This document shows positions 33,888 to 42,754 of a stretch of 47,603 nucleotides of DNA, piece after piece. The DNA is taken from NCBI GenBank assembly GCA_030147745.1, contig JASBUS010000016.1, positions 1-47,603 of the forward strand, given 5' to 3'. The notes beneath the pieces are model-generated. The model had not been told where the DNA came from. It did not search any database and saw nothing but the letters and a program-made list of their open reading frames with translations. The DNA comes from Alphaproteobacteria bacterium (lineage in GTDB: Bacteria > Pseudomonadota > Alphaproteobacteria > Micavibrionales > Micavibrionaceae). The position numbers and the translations under genes are program-made. The first letter of the stretch is position 1. The number at the start of each line of letters is the position of its first letter.

Positions 33888-35303
33888 ATGGGGCAAGTCT
33901 TAAACCAATTGGCAAAGAAATCCGTTGTTTGCACAATTTCACCGATTGATGGCGGTGTGTATACTGAACGCACATTGGATGATATGGGTGATATCGATAT
34001 GGCGCTCGCCGCGGCGAAAGTAGCGCAGCGTAAATGGCAGGCCGTGCCTTTAGAACAGCGCATTGCTTATCTTGAAAAAGCTTTAGAAGCTTTATTGGCC
34101 GAAAAAGACGCTATCGCCCGCGAAATTACGCAGCAAATGGGCCGCCCGATTTCGCAATCAGCAGGTGAATTACGCGGTTTAGAGGAGCGCGCGCGTTACA
34201 TGATGCAAATCGCGCCAAGTGCATTGGCGAATGTTGTGCCAGAACAGAAAGATGGTTTCACACGCTATATTAAACGTGTACCTGTCGGCGTTGTAGCCAT
34301 CGTTGCGCCATGGAATTACCCTTATTTGACATCGGTCAACGGGATTTTCCCTGCGCTGTTGGCGGGTAATGCGGTTGTGCTTAAACATTCACATCAAACC
34401 CCATTAGTGGCGGATCGTTACGCGGCGGCGTTCGCGGCGGCTGAATTGCCAGAAGGCTTGTTCCAAACATTGGATTTGTCGCATGAGGATACAGCGGCTT
34501 TGGTTGCTGACCCACGTGTTGATTTTGTGAATTTCACAGGCTCAGTGCAAGGCGGCCATGCCATTCAAAACGCAATTAGCGGTAAATTCATTAGCGCAGG
34601 GCTAGAGCTTGGCGGTAAAGACCCTGCTTATGTGCGCGCTGATGCGGATTTGGATAATGCAGTTGAAAATCTGGTGGATGGGGCCTTCTTCAATTCAGGA
34701 CAGTCATGCTGCGGGATTGAGCGTATTTATGTTCATGAATCGCTTTATGATGCCTTTGTCAGCAAATTTGTTGAATTGACCAAGCAATATAAATTGGGAA
34801 ACCCGCTTGATGCACAAGTGAATTTGGGCCCAATGGTGCGCAAAGAAGCCGCGGATTTTGTCCGCGGTGAAATTGCCAAGGCCGTTGCACAAGGTGCGCG
34901 CGCTATGGTCGATGAAGCACTTTTCCCAGAAAGCAAAGCGGGTACAGCTTATTTAGCGCCGCAAGTCTTGGTCGATGTTGACCATAGCATGAGCGTGATG
35001 AGCGAAGAAAACTTTGGCCCTGTTGTCGGCATTATGAAGGTTAAGGATGATGCAGAAGCCATCGCGTTGATGAATGACAGTGCTTACGGCCTAACAGCAT
35101 CGATCTGGACGAAGGATTATGATGCGGCGGCTGTTTTGGCTGACCAAGTTGAAACAGGCACAGTTTTTGTCAATCGCTGTGATTATCTTGACCCAGCTTT
35201 GGCATGGACAGGTATTAAAAATTCAGGTCGTGGCTGCACATTATCCGCAATGGGTTTTGAATCGCTCACACGTCCAAAAAGCTATCATGTGAAGGAGATT
35301 TAA
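33888..35303 (+). CDS. NAD(P)-dependent aldehyde dehydrogenase
   Basis: Oxidises an aldehyde to the acid. It has 471 residues. Motifs present are the cofactor-site VAPWNYPYLTSVNGIFPALL, LELGGKDPAYV with the general-base Glu, and the catalytic cysteine in FFNSGQSCCGIERIYVHESL (Cys274 or Cys275). EENFGPVVGIMKV lies near 365. It follows the ligase by 21 bp and precedes the Fe-ADH by 2 bp. In this context it would oxidise a gamma-glutamyl-amino-aldehyde made by the ADH. A general aldehyde dehydrogenase role is the alternative. Confidence 0.92.
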   Translation: MGQVLNQLAKKSVVCTISPIDGGVYTERTLDDMGDIDMALAAAKVAQRKWQAVPLEQRIAYLEKALEALLAEKDAIAREITQQMGRPISQSAGELRGLEERARYMMQIAPSALANVVPEQKDGFTRYIKRVPVGVVAIVAPWNYPYLTSVNGIFPALLAGNAVVLKHSHQTPLVADRYAAAFAAAELPEGLFQTLDLSHEDTAALVADPRVDFVNFTGSVQGGHAIQNAISGKFISAGLELGGKDPAYVRADADLDNAVENLVDGAFFNSGQSCCGIERIYVHESLYDAFVSKFVELTKQYKLGNPLDAQVNLGPMVRKEAADFVRGEIAKAVAQGARAMVDEALFPESKAGTAYLAPQVLVDVDHSMSVMSEENFGPVVGIMKVKDDAEAIALMNDSAYGLTASIWTKDYDAAAVLADQVETGTVFVNRCDYLDPALAWTGIKNSGRGCTLSAMGFESLTRPKSYHVKEI

Positions 35304-35305
35304 GC

Positions 35306-36490
35306 ATGACATTATCAGGTAACTGGAATTATCCAACTCAAATGGTGTTTGGCGCAGGTGTTTTGGCGAAATTGCCCGAAAAATGTGCGGCATTAGGTAT
35401 GACAAAACCGCTATTGATTACCGATGAAGGTTTGAAAGACAGCGCCATTGTTGCCAAAAGCCTTGAGATCATGGCGGCGGCAAATATGCCTGCGGGGCTA
35501 TTCGCGGGCGTTAAAGGTAACCCAACGGGCGAAAACGTTATGGCGGGCGTCGCGGCTTATAAAGATGGCGGCTATGACGGCGTTATTGCGTTTGGCGGCG
35601 GCAGCGGTATTGACGCAGCGAAAGCTGTAGCCTTGATGGTTGGTCAAGATCGTCCATTATGGGATTTTGAAGATATTGGTGATAATTGGCTACGCGTGAA
35701 TGTCGCGGGCGTAGCGCCAATCGTGGCTGTGCCAACAACAGCAGGCACAGGTTCAGAAGTCGGCCGCGCGAGTGTGATTTCAAATGCAGATACGCATGAG
35801 AAGAAAATTATTTTCCATCCAAAAATGTTGCCAGCTGTGGTCATTGCTGACCCTGAATTGACGATAGGTTTGCCAGCGCATTTAACGGCGGCAACGGGCA
35901 TTGATGCTTTTGTCCACTGTTTTGAAGCCTATTGTGCGCCGGGGTATCACCCAATGGCGGATGGCGTGGCATTAGAAGGCATGCGCTTGATCAAAGAAAA
36001 CTTGGTCACTGCCTATAAAAACGGCGCAGATATTGAGGCACGCAGCCATATGCTGGTCGCGTCTTCAATGGGGGCGACCGCGTTCCAAAAAGGTTTAGGC
36101 GGCGTTCATGCGCTCGCGCATTCATTGGGCGGTCTATATGATAAACATCATGGTCTTTTGAATGCGATTTTGCTGCCATATGTCATGGTTAAAAACCGCA
36201 GCGCCATTGCTGCGCGTATGGAACTTTTGGCGCGTTTCATGGGGCTTGAGGGTGCAAATGGTTTTGATGCGGTTTATAACTGGATCATTGAGTTGCGCGC
36301 TGAACTTGGCGTGCCGCACACATTGGCTGAAATCGGCATGGATGATAAAGATGCTGCAAAAATCGGTGTGTTATCGGTTAATGACCCATCAGCGGGCGGT
36401 AATCCAATTGCACTAAGCGCTGATGAATATGCAGATTTATTCGTTCAGGCCGTGCATGGTCAGCTAGACCAAGCGCGTCAAGCGGCTTAA
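35306..36490 (+). CDS. Iron-containing alcohol dehydrogenase
   Basis: Group III (Fe-type) alcohol dehydrogenase of 394 residues. NAD binding is shown by IAFGGGSGIDAAKAVALM and VPTTAGTGSEVGRASVI. Metal ligands lie in GIDAFVHCFEAYCAPGYHPM and LAHSLGGLYDKHHGLLNAIL. It starts 2 bp after the aldehyde dehydrogenase stop; its ribosome site (AAGGAGAT) lies inside the ALDH 3' end. It supplies the alcohol-to-aldehyde step of the proposed gamma-glutamyl-amino-alcohol route. The true alcohol is not known from sequence. Confidence 0.93.
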   Translation: MTLSGNWNYPTQMVFGAGVLAKLPEKCAALGMTKPLLITDEGLKDSAIVAKSLEIMAAANMPAGLFAGVKGNPTGENVMAGVAAYKDGGYDGVIAFGGGSGIDAAKAVALMVGQDRPLWDFEDIGDNWLRVNVAGVAPIVAVPTTAGTGSEVGRASVISNADTHEKKIIFHPKMLPAVVIADPELTIGLPAHLTAATGIDAFVHCFEAYCAPGYHPMADGVALEGMRLIKENLVTAYKNGADIEARSHMLVASSMGATAFQKGLGGVHALAHSLGGLYDKHHGLLNAILLPYVMVKNRSAIAARMELLARFMGLEGANGFDAVYNWIIELRAELGVPHTLAEIGMDDKDAAKIGVLSVNDPSAGGNPIALSADEYADLFVQAVHGQLDQARQAA

Positions 36491-36505
36491 GGAGACATAT
36501 ATATC

Positions 36506-37261
36506 ATGCGTAAACCGCGTATTGCCGTATCGGCTAATTTCTTTTATCCGGATACGGCACGCGCGGCTTATCCGCCTAAAACCTTAATGTATGCGGAAGT
36601 CGAATTGCAGCAATGGTTGGTTGCGGGCGGCGCTATTCCTTCGCTTATTCCACCATTACCGGATGATGTCGATTTGGATGATTATCTGGATGCGTTTGAT
36701 GGCGTGGTGTTTAGCGGCGGGGCGGATGTTTGTCCGCGCACATATGGTGAAGAACCTTTGCGTCCTGAATGGTCAGGCGATGCCAAGCGCGATGCATATG
36801 AAATTGCCTTGTTTAATGCGGCGATGAAGAAAAACTTGCCAATTTTGGGGATTTGTCGCGGCCATCAATTAATAAACGTTGCCCTCGGCGGCACGCTTTA
36901 TCAAGACACCCATACGCAGCGTGAAGGCGCAATTATTCACCGTGATGGTGTTGTTTATGATGCGTTGGAACATCATGTTGAATTGGTTGAAAATACTGTT
37001 CTATCAAATATTTATAGAGACAATCTAAAAGATCGCATTAATACAATCCATCATCAGGCGATCAAAGATTTGGGCGCAGATTTAATTGTACAGGCACGCG
37101 CCGTTGAGGATGATGTAATTGAATCCGTTTGGCTGGATCGACCAAACTGTTATGTGTTTGGGGTGCAGTGGCATCCAGAATGGATCCGCGATGCAGGCAT
37201 GCTTGACCCTAACCTAATTCGCGCACATTTTTTAGATCATATCCGAAACGCCATGGCGTGA
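36506..37261 (+). CDS. Class I glutamine amidotransferase-like gamma-glutamyl hydrolase (peptidase C26, PuuD-like)
   Basis: Hydrolyses a gamma-glutamyl amide, releasing glutamate and the product. It has 251 residues. The nucleophile Cys117 lies in LPILGICRGHQLINVALGG, and His223 with Glu225 in VFGVQWHPEW, completing the C26 triad. FDGVVFSGGADVCPRTYGEE is the PuuD-type oxyanion region. It has a strong ribosome site (AAGGAGAC), 15 bp after the Fe-ADH. It ends the operon; the neighbours imply it recovers glutamate after the oxidised product is formed. Confidence 0.93.
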   Translation: MRKPRIAVSANFFYPDTARAAYPPKTLMYAEVELQQWLVAGGAIPSLIPPLPDDVDLDDYLDAFDGVVFSGGADVCPRTYGEEPLRPEWSGDAKRDAYEIALFNAAMKKNLPILGICRGHQLINVALGGTLYQDTHTQREGAIIHRDGVVYDALEHHVELVENTVLSNIYRDNLKDRINTIHHQAIKDLGADLIVQARAVEDDVIESVWLDRPNCYVFGVQWHPEWIRDAGMLDPNLIRAHFLDHIRNAMA

Positions 37262-37327
37262 GGTTGTGTTTCATATAAAAATATGCAACACTAAATGGTA
37301 TAGCTTTATCAAAGCAAATGGGGGTTT

Positions 37328-37768
37328 GTGGTGAAGTTTCTTTTTTTATTCATATGTTTATCTATTTTCACTTTTACGGCTGTGCCATCTGCGCAGGCGG
37401 GCTCTTTGCGTTTTGGCAAGGATGAGCGCGTCGTTAAAATTAAGGATGTGAAGCTGCAAGGCCCTGCGGGTGAGGCACTTTATTTGGGTCATTTGGTTGA
37501 GACGCAGTTTTTCGGCTTAGGCGTTCGCATTACGGATAAGGGTTATGTGATTGGTGTACAAGGTCGCTCGGAAGGTTACTTCCCAATGCCAGGTCCTGAA
37601 AAGATCGCCCATGCACAAAAGGCGGGCTTGCTGCCTGAACAGCTGCCAAGCTATAGTTTAACGGTGTTTGATTATGCGCTTGGCTATTCATTATGGATTT
37701 TTATTGCGGCGGCAATGGGTTTGATGTTGCTGCGTAAACCATCGCAGCGCAACACAAAAAAATTCTAA
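37328..37768 (+). CDS. Hypothetical membrane protein with signal peptide and C-terminal helix
   Basis: Unrecognised family of 146 residues. The start is a GTG at 37328 (a second GTG follows at once) after ATGGGGG. A signal peptide (KFLFLFICLSIFTFTAVPSA, cleavage after AQA) is followed by a small beta-like periplasmic domain (about 25-100: RVVKIKDVKLQGPAGEALYL, then RITDKGYVIGVQGRSEGYF). One transmembrane helix (about 113-134: LGYSLWIFIAAAMGLMLLR) and a basic cytoplasmic end follow. The topology suggests a periplasmic domain held by a C-terminal anchor. It is monocistronic; no functional clue comes from its neighbours. Confidence 0.75.
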   Translation: MVKFLFLFICLSIFTFTAVPSAQAGSLRFGKDERVVKIKDVKLQGPAGEALYLGHLVETQFFGLGVRITDKGYVIGVQGRSEGYFPMPGPEKIAHAQKAGLLPEQLPSYSLTVFDYALGYSLWIFIAAAMGLMLLRKPSQRNTKKF

Positions 37769-37787
37769 CTTATACAGCTTGTTACTG

Positions 37788-37833
37788 GCTAAATCATAAA
37801 TTTAGCTTGCATTTGCCATATAAAAAATGCAAG
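37788..37833. other. Two adjacent hairpins upstream of the RNase R-like gene
   Basis: GCTAAAT/ATTTAGC (5-nt loop, 37788-37806) followed at once by CTTGCATTT/AAATGCAAG (10-nt loop, 37806-37833). They could end the upstream transcript or form structure in the leader of the exonuclease mRNA; there is no T-run. Confidence 0.45.
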
Positions 37834-37877
37834 TGTGCTTTCTTATACATAACATATTATCAGAGGAAGGCGCATCT

Positions 37878-39545
37878 ATGGGTCGTAAGAACACCAAGGG
37901 TCGGGGTAAACCATCACGTCATCAAAAGAATTTGTCACCTATCTTTCAGCAGAATGCGATTGGTGATTATTTAAGTAACGATATCGATGGCGATGTATTG
38001 CGTGAAATGAATATCACAGAAGATTTCCCGCAGGCTGTTCTTGATGAAGTGCGTGATATTGTTGCGCGTGAGCCGGATCCAAAAGTTCTATTGAATGACC
38101 CAGAGCGCCAAGACTTAACCAATTTGCCGTTTATTACGATTGATGGTGAAGATGCGCGCGACTTTGACGACGCGGTTTATGCTTATCCTGATACAGATGG
38201 CGCTAATAAAGGCGGCCACGTGCTTTGGGTGGCGATTGCTGATGTATCGCATTATGTGCAAAAGGGCTCAGCCTTGGATAAAGAAGCGAAGCGCCGCGGC
38301 GCGACGGTTTATCTACCTGGTAAAGTTGTCCCAATGCTGCCAGAAGAATTATCAAATGGCCTATGTTCATTAAAGCCAAATGAATATCGCGCGGTGTCAG
38401 CCTATAAAATGAAAATCAGCGCTGAAGGTAAGGTTCTAAATTATCAATTCTGCACAGGCGTGATTAAATCACAGGCACGTTTGACCTATAATCAAGTGCT
38501 TGATGCTTTAGAAGGCCGTCCAGATGCGCAAACTCAGCCAATTTTGAGCACATTGCTTGAACCGCTTCATAACGTGTCTAAATCTTGTAAGATTGACCGC
38601 AAAAAGCGTAAAGCGATTGAATTTGATACGTCAGAGCTTGGTGTGCATGTTGACCGTAACCAAGGGAAAACACCACAATTCTCAATTATCAAAGGCGATG
38701 ATGCCCGTACATTGATTGAGGAAGCAATGATCAGCGCGAATATTAGCGCGGGTAAAGATCAAACCAATAATTGCGCCGCGGGCGCATATCGCGTTCAAGA
38801 TCAGCCAGAAGTAAAGAAAAATTACACAGCGCGCATTTTAGCGAAGCTTGGCGTCAATTCAGCGCGTCGTTTGCGTGAAGGCATGCAGCTGACACAAGGT
38901 GATTTTGTGAATTTGCTTGGTGAAGCAAAAAGTTCAAAAGACCCTGATTATGCGAAGGGCTTGATTTTGCGTATGCAGATGCGCGCGACATATAGTGCCA
39001 ATAATATTGGTCACTTCTGTTTGGCATTGCCTGAATATAGCCATTTCACATCGCCTATTCGTCGTTACCCAGATTTGATGACGCATCGTAACTTGAAAGC
39101 GGCCTTTAACCTGAAGTCAGGCTATGCATTGGATGCGGAGACCGCCGAAACGGATATGGAGCATTGCGCGGATATGGAGCGTCTGAATGATGCAGCAGGC
39201 CGCGAAGCACGGAAACGCTATGTCATGCGTTTCTTGCATGATAAACAAGGCCAAGAATTAGAAGCTGAAATTTTGAGTGTTAACCAAAATGAATTGCGTC
39301 TGAAAATTGGCGATTGTAATTATTTTACATCGCTAAGTGTTGATGAATTACCAAAAGGTGCGTATCAGCATGACCGTCAGAGCCAATCGCTGATTAATAC
39401 CCAAACAGGCCATAAGTTCACCGTAGGTGATAAGCCAAAAGTAACGGTCCAATTTGGTCTACATGGGGCATTGCCGACTGTGTTTATCAGCAATTTGCCA
39501 CAATATGTGGTGCAGCAGCGCCCAGGGCCAAAAAACACACCTTGA
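37878..39545 (+). CDS. RNB-domain exoribonuclease (RNase R/VacB family, short N-terminus)
   Basis: 3'-5' exoribonuclease of 555 residues. I start it at the ATG at 37878, which follows GAGGAAGG; the frame is open further upstream without such a site. The RNB catalytic domain (about 90-430) carries ITIDGEDARDFDDAVYAY with the metal-binding aspartates and HFTSPIRRYPDLMTHRNL. An S1-like C-terminal part (about 465-540) follows. The N-terminus is short and basic (GRKNTKGRGKPSRHQKN) and lacks the two cold-shock domains of standard RNase R (over 700 residues). It may be a distinct RNB subfamily or a trimmed RNase R. Confidence 0.9.
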   Translation: MGRKNTKGRGKPSRHQKNLSPIFQQNAIGDYLSNDIDGDVLREMNITEDFPQAVLDEVRDIVAREPDPKVLLNDPERQDLTNLPFITIDGEDARDFDDAVYAYPDTDGANKGGHVLWVAIADVSHYVQKGSALDKEAKRRGATVYLPGKVVPMLPEELSNGLCSLKPNEYRAVSAYKMKISAEGKVLNYQFCTGVIKSQARLTYNQVLDALEGRPDAQTQPILSTLLEPLHNVSKSCKIDRKKRKAIEFDTSELGVHVDRNQGKTPQFSIIKGDDARTLIEEAMISANISAGKDQTNNCAAGAYRVQDQPEVKKNYTARILAKLGVNSARRLREGMQLTQGDFVNLLGEAKSSKDPDYAKGLILRMQMRATYSANNIGHFCLALPEYSHFTSPIRRYPDLMTHRNLKAAFNLKSGYALDAETAETDMEHCADMERLNDAAGREARKRYVMRFLHDKQGQELEAEILSVNQNELRLKIGDCNYFTSLSVDELPKGAYQHDRQSQSLINTQTGHKFTVGDKPKVTVQFGLHGALPTVFISNLPQYVVQQRPGPKNTP

Positions 39546-39575
39546 ATCTAGTTATTCATTGCAGAACATGCTAAT

Positions 39576-39610
39576 GTAAAGCGTCTTTGCCTTTGGCGGG
39601 GGCGCTTTAC
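39576..39610 (+). terminator. Hairpin after the exoribonuclease gene
   Basis: GTAAAGCG/CGCTTTAC stem enclosing an inner GCC-TTT-GGC stem, 30 bp past the stop codon, followed by a T-rich stretch. Likely terminator. Confidence 0.6.
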
Positions 39611-39619
39611 TTATTTCGA

Positions 39620-39634
39620 TTAATCGAATTTTAA
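39620..39634. promoter_or_regulatory. CtrA-like box TTAA-N7-TTAA
   Basis: TTAATCGAATTTTAA lies 57 bp upstream of the Cache protein start. Further TTAA half-sites follow at 39635, 39645 and 39658. The region is very A/T-rich, so chance is a serious alternative. Confidence 0.3.
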
Positions 39635-39691
39635 TTAAATTAGCTTAATCTAATTTCTTAATCCTTATTACTGTTTTTATTGGAGTTTTTT

Positions 39692-40156
39692 ATGACGCAT
39701 TTTGTCAAATCTATCCGTATGTTTACAATTATGTTGGCTTTCGTGTGTTTGGCGATTACGCCGGCGCGTGCAGAAGATTCAACGCCAGAACAAGCGCAAG
39801 CCATGGCTGAAAAAGCAGCGGCTTATGTACGTGAACATGGTCCTGAAGCCGCGGCTATTGAATTTAACAAGGCTGAATCTGAATTTATCGAGAATGACCT
39901 ATATGTCTTTGTTGTTGATAAAGAAGGCGTGTTTCTTGCGCATCCGATCAAGCCAGCTTTGGTCGGTAAAAATATGATCGCGCTGAAAGATGTTGAGGGC
40001 ACGCCTTTGATCAAATTATTCACTGAAGTTGAAGGTGAAGCTTGGGTGCCATATAAATGGCCACATCCAGTGACAAAGAAAATCTTGCCGAAGAAAAGCT
40101 ATATCATCAATGTTGATGGCTTTATTTTGGGCGTAGGCGCATATTATCAAGAATAA
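39692..40156 (+). CDS. Secreted single-Cache-domain protein
   Basis: Periplasmic sensor-type domain of 154 residues. I start it at the ATG at 39692, after GGAGTTTTTT; the open frame upstream starts only at TTG. The signal peptide ends ITPARAEDS. The rest is a Cache_2-type fold: a helix (AQAMAEKAAAYVREHGPEAA), then LYVFVVDKEGVFLAHPIKPA, LVGKNMIALKDVEGTPLIKL, AWVPYKWPHPVTKKILPKKS and YIINVDGFILGVGAYY. There is no transmembrane segment and no output domain. The next gene is a chemoreceptor, so it may be a separate ligand-binding partner. A terminator lies between the two genes. Confidence 0.85.
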   Translation: MTHFVKSIRMFTIMLAFVCLAITPARAEDSTPEQAQAMAEKAAAYVREHGPEAAAIEFNKAESEFIENDLYVFVVDKEGVFLAHPIKPALVGKNMIALKDVEGTPLIKLFTEVEGEAWVPYKWPHPVTKKILPKKSYIINVDGFILGVGAYYQE

Positions 40157-40170
40157 CTAGGAATTTTTTT

Positions 40171-40213
40171 AAACGGGGCGTGCCTTTCTGAATAAAGGCT
40201 GCTCCGTTTTTTT
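40171..40213 (+). terminator. Terminator between the Cache gene and the chemoreceptor
   Basis: Outer stem AAACGGGGC/GCTCCGTTT (one G-T wobble) enclosing inner stem GCCTTT/AAAGGC, followed by a T-run. A strong intrinsic terminator. Confidence 0.8.
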
Positions 40214-40237
40214 GCTTTATTGTGCATGGGTGTAGTT

Positions 40238-41944
40238 ATGAAAAAAATTAAGCAGATTTTTGCCAATTTTAGTTTAGGTAAAAAGATATCGGTTATTCCG
40301 GTAATTACAATTTTGGCCTTTGTTGTGATTGGATTAATGTTCTGGCGCGCACATCAGGCGACAATGATCAGTTTAGAAAAATCGAGCCAGGCGGAGCAAA
40401 CATTAGCGCAATTGGAAGAGGCAAGCCGTAATCTCGTTTATTCCAAGGCGGCTTTGTTGCAGGCATTGTCGTGGAAAATGGGCTATGTCGAAGATGAAAA
40501 AGTCTCAGAGCAAATTGAGCTATCGAAAAAGTTGATCAGGGACATTGAATCAACGATTGCCGAACAGAAAGAGGCTTTGTTGTTAAGTGGTTTAGAGGAA
40601 GAGGCTCTGGCCGAGCTGCTCTCTTTAAGTCAGACTTATTTGGAGTCTTTAAGTTCGACATCAGATATGATTATGATTGATGCGGAAACCGCAATTCTGA
40701 CCCTTAATGATACATTTGATAAATTTGATGCTGCAAACGCCTATGTTGTGAAAATGATAGAGCATGAAAAAGTCGTTACAGCGCAAATGATTGATGCGCT
40801 AACGGGTACATTGAATAGCAGCTTAAGAACAGTTCTTGGTACAAATGCGGTGGCGATTTTATTGACATTGTTTATATGCGTTGTTGTGACGCGCGCCATT
40901 GCGCGCCCTTTAATGGGCTTAACTACGGTGACGGAAACGCTCGCGAGTGGTGATTTGAGCGTTCAAGTGCAAAATACCGATCGTCAAGATGAAGTGGGCG
41001 CCCTTGCGCGCGCCGTTGAGGTCTTCCAGCAAGGTTTATTAAAAAGCCAAGAATTACAAGAACAGCAAAATGAGCAGCAAGAAAAAGAGATTGCCCGCGC
41101 TAATCATCTGAATGAGATTGTGAAGCAATTTGAGGTTCAGGTTACTGAATTGGTCGGTATTTTTGCGCAAACTTCAGCGCAGATGCAAGAAGCATCACGC
41201 AGTCTAGGTGGGTCGGTTGATTCATCGGAGCGCACAACGGCGAATGTCGAGCAGGCATCTGGCGTTGCTATGTCGAGCGTACAAACGGTTGCGGCGGCCG
41301 TGCAGGAAATGTCGGCATCGATCCGTGAAATTTCATCGCAGGTTAATAATACACAAAATGTGATTTCTACCGCCGTTGATAAAACCCAATATGCGAATGA
41401 TGAAACCGATAAGCTGGCTAAATCAGCGGATCAGATTGGTGATATTGTGAATCTGATTCAGGATATCGCTGAGCAGACCAACCTACTTGCCTTGAATGCC
41501 ACCATCGAAGCGGCGCGTGCAGGTGAGGCGGGTAAAGGCTTTGCGGTTGTGGCGAGTGAGGTGAAGTCCCTTGCTAACCAAACGGCGCAGGCGACGGAAA
41601 GTATCGCGCAGAATATCCGTGAGATTCAGGATATTTCAAGGTCGGTAACTTCGGCGATTAGTGCTATCCGTCAAGCGATTGATGAAGTGAATCACTATTC
41701 ATCATCTGTGGCCTCGGCGATTGAAGAGCAATCCAGTGTCACGAGTGATATTTCACACAATATGCAGTCCGCAGCGGATGGGGTGAGTGATATATCGCGG
41801 AATATGAGTGAAGTGATGGAAGCCATCTCACAGGTGCGTGGCGTTGCTGAAAAGGTGCTTGGTCACTCAGGTGCGCTTGAGAAAAATACAGGCGTGCTGC
41901 GTGAAAATATTGATGATTTCTGCCGCGATGTGAATGCGCTTTAA
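40238..41944 (+). CDS. Methyl-accepting chemotaxis protein
   Basis: Inner-membrane chemoreceptor of 568 residues. I start it at the ATG at 40238 ([16 protein letters not shown]); other frame starts lie just upstream. Transmembrane helix 1 is near 17-38. A helical periplasmic region (about 39-195) of four-helix-bundle type follows. Transmembrane helix 2 (about 205-226) leads to a HAMP domain (about 226-280: [20 protein letters not shown]). The cytoplasmic signalling domain (about 315-545) has the conserved tip [20 protein letters not shown] and [20 protein letters not shown]. There is no C-terminal CheR-binding pentapeptide (ends DVNAL). The gene lies just after the secreted Cache protein. Confidence 0.95.
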   Translation: MKKIKQIFANFSLGKKISVIPVITILAFVVIGLMFWRAHQATMISLEKSSQAEQTLAQLEEASRNLVYSKAALLQALSWKMGYVEDEKVSEQIELSKKLIRDIESTIAEQKEALLLSGLEEEALAELLSLSQTYLESLSSTSDMIMIDAETAILTLNDTFDKFDAANAYVVKMIEHEKVVTAQMIDALTGTLNSSLRTVLGTNAVAILLTLFICVVVTRAIARPLMGLTTVTETLASGDLSVQVQNTDRQDEVGALARAVEVFQQGLLKSQELQEQQNEQQEKEIARANHLNEIVKQFEVQVTELVGIFAQTSAQMQEASRSLGGSVDSSERTTANVEQASGVAMSSVQTVAAAVQEMSASIREISSQVNNTQNVISTAVDKTQYANDETDKLAKSADQIGDIVNLIQDIAEQTNLLALNATIEAARAGEAGKGFAVVASEVKSLANQTAQATESIAQNIREIQDISRSVTSAISAIRQAIDEVNHYSSSVASAIEEQSSVTSDISHNMQSAADGVSDISRNMSEVMEAISQVRGVAEKVLGHSGALEKNTGVLRENIDDFCRDVNAL

Positions 41945-42016
41945 GGCTTGTGCTTTTACTGATCTACTTTATTATGTTTTTAATAAAAAATATAAAAAGT
42001 AGGAAAGTAGAGTTAA

Positions 42017-42751
42017 ATGAGCTACAGAAAATTGATCAATGGTTTCGATGCATTCAAACGTGACTTTTATGGTCAAGATGTGAATGAAGCATATCAGAAA
42101 CTGGTTGCCGAAGGGCAGCGTCCAGAAACATTGGTTATTGCTTGTTCAGATTCACGTATTGATCCTGCGCTTCTTACTTATAGTGACTTAGGTCAGTTTT
42201 TCGCTATTCGCAACGTTGCGGCGCTTGTGCCGCCATATGGTGAACATGCGCATCTGCATGGTGTGAGTGCGGCTATTGAATATGCGGTGCGCGCCTTGGG
42301 GGTGAAGCATATTGTGGTGCTTGGTCATGCGGGCTGCGGCGGTATTAATGCCTTGGCGACGGGTAATTTCCAAGTCGATAGTGAGCAAGATTTTGAATTC
42401 TTGGACAAATGGCTCGGCATCGCGCGTCATGCGAAAGATATGATCGAAGATCAAATGGGTGATGCTGATGAGGCTTATAAAATCAGCACGCTTGAACAGG
42501 CGGCGGTAATTGTCTCACTGCAGAACTTGCTTTCTTTCCCATGGATTAAGAGCCGCTGTGAAGATAAGAGCCTGAAAATTCATGGTTGGTGCTTTGATAT
42601 GATCAAAGGCGAATTATATGAATATCAGCCAGAACGCGGCGTTTTTGATACGGTTGATGTATCAGGGCAAGACAAGGCATTGCTGACGGCGCAAAACGGC
42701 CTTGAATTCTTTGTTAAGAATCGTAAGGCCTGCTGCGCAGGCGCAGCGTAA
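42017..42751 (+). CDS. Beta-class carbonic anhydrase
   Basis: Interconverts CO2 and bicarbonate in the cytoplasm. It has 244 residues. Zinc ligands are visible: Cys43, with Asp45 and Arg47, in IACSDSRIDP, and His103 with Cys106 in VVLGHAGCGGI. The rest has the usual beta-CA length and a C-terminal extension ending VKNRKACCAGAA. The ribosome site is AGGAAAGT. It is convergent with the mscS-like gene, with only 3 bp between stop codons, so there is no room for a terminator between them. Confidence 0.96.
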   Translation: MSYRKLINGFDAFKRDFYGQDVNEAYQKLVAEGQRPETLVIACSDSRIDPALLTYSDLGQFFAIRNVAALVPPYGEHAHLHGVSAAIEYAVRALGVKHIVVLGHAGCGGINALATGNFQVDSEQDFEFLDKWLGIARHAKDMIEDQMGDADEAYKISTLEQAAVIVSLQNLLSFPWIKSRCEDKSLKIHGWCFDMIKGELYEYQPERGVFDTVDVSGQDKALLTAQNGLEFFVKNRKACCAGAA

Positions 42752-42754
42752 GGC

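Noticed and set aside
37827-37877. Upstream extension of the RNase R-like protein (17 residues)
   Set aside because: The extension overlaps a hairpin and lacks a ribosome site; GAGGAAGG precedes the internal ATG at 37878.
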